Source: Lactuca virosa (Eukaryota > Streptophyta > Magnoliopsida > Asterales > Asteraceae). Taken from it: a stretch of 64,000 nucleotides of DNA. The notes beneath the pieces are model-generated. The model did no database searches, was not told where the DNA came from, and saw nothing but the letters and a program-made list of their open reading frames with translations. The translations under genes and the position numbers were made by a program. Location: NCBI GenBank assembly GCA_928212115.1, contig CAKMRJ010002223.1:299378545-299442544 (forward strand), read 5' to 3'. Position 1 is the first letter of the stretch, and the number at the start of each line of letters is the position of its first letter. This document shows positions 56,346 to 64,000 of the stretch, one piece after another.

Positions 56346-59047
56346 GTAGAGTCGGAGGTCCAACGGAGAGGAGTCGGACTTTGTAGTGACATGCAGGAGA
56401 AGAACAGGATCTCAGTAGGCAAAGTTGTGGGTATGTACCTTTTGTTCTTATCAGTTCTATCCATATTTTGTGGTTGTTTTCTTGCATCAGATTAGAGTAA
56501 GTGTATCCTACTTGTGTTTGCATTATATTTTCAAGAAATGCCATATGCCAATTGCATACAGTGAATTACTAAGTAGTTAGTGAAAGGTCGTTTCCCTTTT
56601 GCTGGTTCGGGATGCTCAGTGTTCTCTCAGTTCGTAGTAGAAATGGGTCAGGGGTATTATGTGGAAGGCTTGTATTTAGCTTCATCGAGCTAGTCCACCC
56701 GTATCAAGGGGATGTAGTGGTTTCATCATCTGTTCAGGTATGATCAGCGGTGGCCTATGGGAGCACTTTTGGGTTCTAGCACTACCATCGCTAGGAGAAG
56801 AATGGTAGTAGAAGGATACAGGTGTAGTCGCATGGGTTGTTTGACCATTGGATGTTCCAAGGAAATTATATTTTTTGCATGGGTCGTATTCGATTAGAGT
56901 TCAGTGGTTCTGTGAGGATTCGTCAGCCAGAGTAAAGGTTAAGGATTCTAGTCGCCAGCATGGGAAACCAAGGAGTTGGTATAATATCATGGAAAGAGGA
57001 TTGAGGTATCGGGTTGGATCAGATTTCAAGATTACTCTTCAAGATTTAAGAGGATGAACGGTCTTAGGGTAGACTGGTAATCGATAGTTAGCACTGGTAA
57101 GCACTGGTTGTCAACAATTGGATTTCAGAAGGTAAGAAGGATTGGGAATCCTTCAATTCTCATGTGCCTTGAAGACTTAGTCGAATCTAAGTGGGGGAGA
57201 ATCGATCAGGTATTCAGGAGTAGAAATAGGTGTGAAACTAGAATGAGTTTTGCATCCCCGTCAGGGAGAAAGACGGTCGAGTGGCCATCCAGATTGAGGA
57301 TTGTGAGAGTTGGGAGTTCGGAAAACATTCCAACATCTGGTCCACGCTTTCCCTTAGCATCAGATACCAGGCTCGGGAAACAGGCTAGGGGTCCAGTTAG
57401 GACTCGAGTTCAGTGGAGAATTAGGTCGAGTGTGTGTTCGACTTAGGATGGGTATAGATGGATTGGTGATAGGACCAAGGTTGGCAGATGGTGCTAGAGT
57501 GTTATAAGTCTGCGGGTGTAGCCGTAGCGTTCACAAGGTTGGCAGATACTGCTAGAGTGTCGTAAGTCTGCGGGTGTAGCCGTAGCGTTCACAAGGTTAG
57601 CAGATAGTGCTAGAGTGTTGTTAGTCTGTGGGTGTAGCTGTAGCATTCACAAGGTTGGAAGATAGTGCTAGAGTGTTGTAAGTCTGCGGGTGTAGCCGTA
57701 GCATTCATAAGGTTGGCAGATAGTGTTAGAGTGTTGTAAGTCTGCAGCTATAGCCGTAGCATTCACTAGGTTGGTAGATAGCAGGAGCGTGCTGTTAGAA
57801 CGCGGAAGGAATAGTAGTAACCACCAGTTTGGGTGCAGTAGTGAGGGCGTGGCAAATCCACGGATTGGTTTATGGAGTTCCCGGATGAATTAGACCTGGT
57901 TAATACAGTGATAAGTCCGTAGGAAGACACTGCGGCTATAGGATCAAGGAGGTGATGGACCATTTAAGGTCGTTTGTGATATAAGGCTACCCTTGGTCAT
58001 GTGGAAATCACTTGTAGCCTTGGATTTGGTGACGTCAGGATTTGACGTATGGACCCGGTCAGTAGGATCAGAAGGTCGTTAGATCCATAGTGGCAAGATG
58101 ACTAGTAGCCACTATTGTCAGACGAGGATTTCGTTCAGAAGTCGTGTGGGAGCGATTGTGTGTGAGTCTTTAGGCTCAGTGACGGAAATGGAATCTGGTA
58201 TTTCAGATGACTCGCAAACGAATTGAGACCAGGGAGGTCTCGGTGGATTTTGGAAAGAAGCTAGGAGGCAGCATACTGTTTCAGGCAGTTCAGTGTTTCA
58301 GACAGTTCAGTGTTTCAGGCAGTAATGGTGTTTTAGGATTTCATTTTCGGACGGAGTGACTGATTGATTGGGAAGTGATAAGTTACTCGCAGTGGGATTA
58401 AATAATCTCAGAGTAGTTGATTTGACTCTATTGCGTAGCTCTCGTATGAGTCTAACCGTTGCAGGGATGAATCTTCTACTCGAAGGATTATCTAAACCTT
58501 CTGACAAGTATGAGTGTTCTGTAGCGGTATATGGTCGGTGATTTTGCTCCGTTCGAGATAGCAAGGGGAGTAGGGATTGGAAGCAATTTGTGTGGTGCGA
58601 GAATATATGAGGATGGTTTGGTGGCAGATTTGACAGGGAGTCAGGCCATCGAGACTTCGGCTTCGAATTTCAGGTGAAGTAGGGTGGGTTTTATTTGAAG
58701 AGATTGAGGATTCGTCTGCACCGAGTTTGAAGAATTATTCTAAGGATTCATTGTATGATCAGAGTTAGGAGGGTTATGACTGGTTTGCCATCAGTTGGGG
58801 GAAGGCATGGGTTGTTTCAGCACAGGCGAGCTGTCGGGAAGTCAGGTTATTATAGATGTCGGGTCTCGGAAAGTAGAAGTGACAGCTAAAGGTTCGGGTG
58901 TTATTCCCAGGATAGGAGTTCCGGTTTCCTGGAAAAGGTTATTTTACGCGCAGAACTTTCGGTCATGATCATTAAGTTCATAGTGTTGGCATAAGTGTCA
59001 ATAAAGAGAGATTTCGAGGACGAAATCTAAATTAAGTGATTGAGAGT
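56346..59047 (+). other. Element A region after gag: no pol, 58-bp tandem repeat
   Basis: A donor-like GTATGT stands near 56431, after AAAGTTGTGG. A faint protease-like SGCSVFSQFV can be read near 56605-56635, and I see no RT or integrase motif. A five-copy tandem repeat is at 57477-57766. The end has gatttcgaggacgaaatcta and a mutated polypurine tract (aagtgattgagagt where aagtgggggagagt is expected). Confidence 0.7.
57477..57781 (+). repeat. 58-bp tandem repeat, five copies plus a partial
   Basis: Units start at 57477, 57535, 57593, 57651 and 57709, each with gtgctagagtgttgtaagtc and tgtagccgtagc. Spacing is exactly 58 bases with point changes only. Confidence 0.92.
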
Positions 59048-61402
59048 TGTAACACCCGAAATTTATAAGGGTAATTAAGGAAATAAAACATCAATTCTAA
59101 AGGTCAACTCGCCGAGTTGAAGGCAAAAACTCGGCGAGTAGGAAATATGGGACATACGCGTTTTGGAAGATCAACTCGACGAGTTGGGGAGGTCCAACTC
59201 GACGAGTTGGCGCTGAAAGATGAAACCCTAATTTTAAGGTCTTACACCCTATTTAAACACCTTAACCTCCAAAGGCTGGCCTCATTTACAGCCTCCAAGT
59301 CCCAAACCCTAGCCACTAAACCCTAATCCACTTATGAGAGTTTTTGAGCCATTTTGTGCATTCTTGGTGGTTCTTGAAGAAGAAGACACTTGAAGAAGGA
59401 GCAAGGAAGAATTGGAGAAGAGTAGATCCAGAAGTTTAGCTTCATTTATTATTCATTGGAGGTATAAAGCTCTTATCTTGTCTATAAGATGCATAGATCT
59501 ATTTGCCTTCACTTTTATGGGATTTTTGGTTCAAGAAGCATGACCTTTGGGAAATGGACATCCCAAGTAAGTATATCATCAGATCTGGAACCATGGAGGG
59601 CTTTCATGGCATAAAGGTGCAAACTTTATGGCCATTCAATCCCCATGCAAACTATATGATGTCATTTTGGCCTTTTAAGCTCCAAAAGGCCATGCATGGA
59701 GAGAAAGGTGGAAGCTTTACGTGTTCATGAAGTATCTAGAGTCCAGATCTCAGTTTATATGTTTTAGTTTGGAGTATTGATGGCTTGTGGACCAAGATCT
59801 CAGTCCTAAAGAGTTAGGGTTTTTGTTAAACCCATTAAGTAAGGGTATTAACGGGTAAAGTTGGAAACTTTACCCTTAAAAGGACATTTTCAGTGTATAT
59901 GTGAAGTATGAAGCTGAGTAGGAGCTTAATAAATTAAGAAGGGCTTAACAGACTAAAGAACTCGGCGAGTTCATGAGAGAACTCGACGAGTTGTTCTTGA
60001 AATGTCCCGATTCTGAAAAGGAAGAACTCGACGAGTTGTTCTTGAAATGTCCCGATTCTAAAAAGGAAGAACTCGACGAGTTGAGGGAGTACTCGACGAG
60101 GTGATATGAAAAGTCACGATTTTGAGATTCATGAGAACTCGGCGAGTTGAAGAGCAAACTCGATGAGTTGAGTCAACTCGGAGTGTTGACTTCGACTTTG
60201 ACTTGGACCTTTTGGACTAGAAAAGCATTATTAGGCCCTAGATAAAGGCCCATGTGAAAGGATGGGGCCCAATTCGAAATTGGGCCATATATTGGACTTT
60301 TATGGATCTTATGGTTTTAGACCTTATTGGTTTTGGGCTTGGGCCTTAGTTATGGGTCTTGTTGGGCCAGGGGTAAAAATGGTCATTTTACCCCCAAGTA
60401 AGGATTATGGATCATGGTTTGGAACCCAATTACTAATTGGGTGATGTTTTGGTATTGATAGCCTAAGGAGTTGCCAGGACAGCAGATAATGATTCCCTGC
60501 AATGGACTACAACAGTGTGAGGTGAGTTACCTTCCAGTAGAAGTGGGTCGAAGGTACCAATATCGACCCACTAGTAGTTGTTTATAGTTGAAATGATTTT
60601 CTTTGTTATAATTGTCTGGTATGCCACTATCAGTTATACTTTATGTGCTACAATACTATGATATTATGTGATAGTGGTAGGAGGGGTAGGTTAGACCCCG
60701 TAGCCGGTTGAGATAAACCGGAGGGTAGGTCGGGCACCCAGATATGCCTGATAGTATGTTATGCTATGTTATCATGTGGTAGAGGTAGGGGTGAAATAGT
60801 CCCCAGTTAGCAGTCGAAAGGACCGAAGGGGTATGCCAGCACCCGGATATGCTAGGCAGTATGTGATTTATGTGTATAGGCTAGGGCATTACGTGGTAGT
60901 AGTAGAGGGTGAAATAGTCCCTGGTTACCGGTTGAAAGAGACCGAAGGGGTAGGCCAGCACCCAGATATGCTAGACAGTTACCGGTTGAAAAAGACTGAA
61001 TGGGTAGGCCAGAACCCAGATATGCTAGGTGGTTACCGGTTGAAAGAGACCGAAGGGGTAGGTCGGGCACCCATATATGCCTGACAGTATGATATTTTTA
61101 TGGTATGTGGTATGATGGGGGAAACTCACTAAGCTTCGTGCTTATGATTTTCAGTTTTGGTTTCAGGTACTTCTTTTTCAAAAGGAAAGGAGCCGGCAGG
61201 ATCGCAGCGCATTACACTATGATTTCCGCATTATGAGATCTTTAGGAGTTGTACTCTGATAATACTTTTCTATGACATGTTTTAGTTATTTGAAACACTG
61301 GTTTTTTATTATGAAATGAGTTAATACTATGGATGTTTCAGACTACTGGTTTTATACTTAATTAAAAATGAAATTTTTGGCTATGAATTTTGGGATGTTA
61401 CA
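59048..61402 (+). repeat. Element A 3' LTR, 2355 bp
   Basis: It starts TGTAACACCCG and ends GGGATGTTACA. It contains AACTCGNCGAGTT palindromes near 59105, 59172 and 59194 and a cluster at about 59958-60190, a TATTTAA box at 59250, and a 45-bp duplication at 59981-60070 absent from the 5' LTR. It also has five units with accggttgaaagagaccgaa near 60700-61090, the gaaactcactaagcttcgtg box near 61118, and tttcaggtac near 61161-61170. Confidence 0.92.
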
Positions 61403-61407
61403 CAAAC

Positions 61408-61724
61408 AAAAATTTTTGGTGAATTCATCACCAAAATGTGACAAATTCTATACCCGGCTAAACACCCAATTTTTAACGAAACGAACATGGAAATTCAACC
61501 TAACTTTCATATAACGTATCGTTATTTTTATAATAATGCTTCTTATAATAATTTGAATTTTTATAATTCAAATTAAATATTTTATACATCCTTTATACCA
61601 TATTTATTTTATAAAACACCATCATTTTTATAAAAATACCCAAAGTTTATTAAGGATTGACTTTTTTATAAAAAAAAAATCACTAGTTAATACTCTTGTA
61701 CTCCCACCTTAATTACCGAACTAC
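61408..61724 (+). mobile_element. Element D: right piece, cut by the element E LTR
   Basis: This AT-rich sequence follows the right CAAAC duplication and should be contiguous with 34178-34486 in the pre-insertion state. No LTR end or coding motif is visible before the next element begins at 61725. Confidence 0.45.
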
Positions 61725-64000
61725 TGTCAAACCCCCAAACCGGAACGGCGGAAACGTTCGGGGGTGGTTGGCGTCATGCGTAGTATCACAACAATTGTAT
61801 TATAGCAAGCATAGTAAACACAACCAGACATTGAACACATATATGAAAAAGGTTTACATTGTTTAATACATAGTTTTGTTCATATCAAAATACAAAAACA
61901 AGACTCTTATTGCTCCGACTTCTCTAAATCCAAGGAGTACCTGTCTACTGATTTCCTAAGAATACAAGCAGTTTGAAAGAATATCAGCATAAAGCTGGTG
62001 AGTTCATAAGCATTTAGTTTTGGTGGACAAATGTTCTTTGATTCTTCTAAAAAGTGTTCCTCAATAAAATCCTGTATTTTCTTATGAAAAACGTGTTCGA
62101 AAGCCTATTCCTTCCATGACTCCCAGATTCATACAATAATGTACAATCCAAGGTGTCATGGAATGAATACGAATATCCGTTGGTTACTTGTTAAACAGTC
62201 CGTTTATGAAAAAGCCGAGTTATCCCGGGAAAATCCTATATTTTCCCTAAAAGTTGATGGTTGGTTATACGTTCTAAACTGAGGTGTACAAGTATCTACC
62301 ATACTTATATCGATAAACGCAGTTTTCTTTTAAAAACCCTGGTTACACCCAGAGAGGTATATTAGCCTTATTACATAAATAAAACTAAATAAAAGAAAAC
62401 CGTGATGAACTAAGTCCTGAAGGTATTATTAATACCCTCCAGTAATCTATCGGTTATTACTTTGAAGTTAGTTCACTTGATTCATTATTACAAAAGTAAA
62501 TTCCTGTTATCTAGGTTTTGAGTTTCATGACCATAACTGACTGGATAAGGCACGTAACGGGGCTGGTATCCTCAATGACTTTGTCACCCGAAGACCTGTC
62601 GGTCCAACTGTAGCTAGCAGCGGGGTGCGGGGTTGTTAGTCCCGTATAGATCTATACACAACAGTCACGCTCTCCCTACAAGAGACTCTGGTCACAAGTG
62701 CTAGTCCTACACTCTAATTCTGTGGGAGTGTTACCAAGGACGTGTCTCCAACTTAGACTAACAAATTTACAAGTAATAATACTGAAAATCCTTTTTATGA
62801 TTTGCATGAATCCTTTATAAAATAATACATTTTACTACATGATTAACGAGTTTGTTACCCTAGTTTTGAAAACTGTTTCTACGAGTTGATTTCTTAATCA
62901 TATGGTAAAAATGTTTTCCATGTTAAAAGCATACTGAAAATATAATTATCTTAAACAAAATAATATATTTTGAGCACAAGTTTCCTTGTACTTTTGCTTG
63001 TATTCTCCCCCTGAAAACATGAAAATCTTGGCAAAACGTAGGGGTATGAACTCACTGTTTGACATAGAATTCGTGTGTAAGTCGATAGGAATGTTGAATG
63101 TCAAAAGGAGCCTCAGACACAAACGTATCCTATTTAACCTATAGAAGCACATATAGGAACTAGGTGAGGGCATAACACTATTTGTTATGGAAGGAAACCA
63201 CCTTAGGGACTAGGAAACACTTGAAATTAAGTGTTAGAATCACATGTAATTGAAGGTGAGGGGTTTGCGGCCGTAATCAGGGGTGTACGGTCATGGGTTT
63301 GCAGTCCAGCAGGGTTTTCGGCCCAAAAGTTTGTGGTCCAAGTGTTTGCGGTCCATGGGTTTACGGCCTATGGGTTTACGGCCCATGAGTTTACAGCCGT
63401 AAACACTTGAGGACAAGTGTGATTCGTGGCGTTTCTAGGTCCTTTCTAGCTTCTTGGAAGTGTTCTAAGTCCCATGCATGGCTTAAGGAAGGGTTTAAGA
63501 CCAATAATTGACCAAAACTAGAGTTTTCGGCCAATGAAGGGTGTACGGCCGTACACATGGTTTATGGCCGTAAACCCCGTTTGGGTTCATGACTTTGGGT
63601 CGATTTTTAGGTGAAAATCAATGGTTTCTAGTAGATATCAAGCATAGAGAGTAGTTACTTACTATTAGGAAGCTTGACTGAGGATTTTAGCCACCAAGAA
63701 CTAGTGTGTGTTCTTGGTGTTCTTGGTGTTCTTGGTGAGAGAGAAGATCTAGACAAATGATGATATTAATGAGATAGGAACATGGATTTACCACTAGATA
63801 GAGGAATGAAGCAACAAATAGAGGTGAAAACACTTACAACTTGAAGATCTTGGAGGAAACTCGATGAAGGTAAAGAGAGTAGAGAGAGAAAGCTTTTGAA
63901 GTGTGTAAAGTGACAAATGAAGGCCATATACCCTATATATAGGGTAGAGTTTTCGGCCAAGGGGGTGGGGTGGGGGTGTACGGCCGTAAACTCGAGTTTG
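61725..64000 (-). repeat. Element E: LTR on the minus strand, running off the window
   Basis: Its complement ends as the first element's LTR does (gaacgattccgccgttccgg in that element; the same block at 61737-61762 here with changes), so the LTR's 3' end is at 61725. It shares the TTTACGGCCGTAAAC palindromes (63240-63420, 63540-63580 and 63975-63997), the accaagaac/gttcttggt inverted repeat (about 63690-63740) and a TATA box (ctatatatagg near 63933). No primer site lies left of it, so it is the 3' LTR of an element further right, or a solo LTR. The divergence from the first element is large, so it is a sister family. Confidence 0.8.

Larger units (their letters stand above)
34487..61402 (+). 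mobile_element. Element A: gag-only chromovirus-like element, 5' LTR split by two nested elements
   Basis: Identical CAAAC pentamers flank it (34482-34486 and 61403-61407). Its 5' LTR is in three pieces, 34487-35531, 44367-45437 and 54325-54636; its 3' LTR is whole at 59048-61402. The internal region (54637-59047) holds a primer site and a damaged gag, then about 2.7 kb without pol, apart from a faint protease trace. The tail motif gatttcgaggacgaaatcta is the standard post-pol sequence of plant chromoviruses. LTRs look roughly 97% identical outside local duplications. Confidence 0.9.

Noticed and set aside
56346..59047. A hidden RT or integrase in element A
   Set aside because: I looked for YVDD/FIDD, LPRT, HPQTDG and WTWEPE-type blocks in the three forward frames and found none; only a weak protease-like trace remains.
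1..64000. tRNA, rRNA or host protein genes
   Set aside because: No cloverleaf or rRNA sequence recognised, and no frame with a plant protein domain outside retroelements; primer sites resembling tRNA ends are only the short complementary stretches.

Overview
The window reads as repeat-dense intergenic DNA of a flowering plant. I found no host gene, rRNA, tRNA or CRISPR array. Almost every base after the 793-base gap belongs to LTR retrotransposons, mostly Ty3/gypsy, plus one large fold-back DNA element and a Ty1/copia fossil. The element families (Tekay-like chromoviruses with initiator-Met primer sites, Tat and Athila) are those of plants. The style of the repeats suggests Asteraceae, perhaps Lactuca, but that is an inference from memory.

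Layout. (1) 794-10986: a non-autonomous gag-only gypsy element with 3.5-kb LTRs, its 5' LTR cut by the gap; it sits in the tail of another LTR (10987-11701). (2) 11702-12430: a decayed copia reverse-transcriptase fossil. (3) 12429-17178: TA microsatellites and a 3.5-kb fold-back element whose 1.3-kb arms are CCACCA/GGTGGT repeats and whose loop is packed with AATCACATGTGATT palindromes. (4) 17179-34177: a Tat-lineage gypsy element (element B) with gag, protease, RT, two RNase H domains and integrase, and an antisense gene carrying a clear intron. An Athila-like gag-protease element (element C, 20174-27963, minus strand) splits B between protease and RT. (5) 34178-61724: a fragment of an LTR (element D) holding element A (34487-61402, exact CAAAC duplication). 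A's 5' LTR is itself split by two minus-strand chromoviruses, X1 (35532-44366, exact ACTCG duplication) and X2 (45438-54324). X1 in turn carries a copia solo LTR. (6) 61725-64000: an LTR (element E) on the minus strand running off the window, related to the LTR of the first element.

Insertion order on one path, oldest to youngest, is B, D, A, X1, solo LTR. X1 and X2 carry, or carried, a full pol; A and the first element have only gag and would have needed proteins supplied by relatives. All coding regions are broken by stops or frameshifts, so nothing here looks able to move by itself.

The most interesting signals are not genes. Each retrotransposon LTR family carries its own repeated CG-centred palindrome. 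A short intron is predicted at the gag-protease junction of X1 and X2, with matching donors in A and in the first element. An LTR-internal leader intron is suggested in several families. Two leader hairpins share the same loop and differ by a compensatory pair. All alignments here were made by eye.
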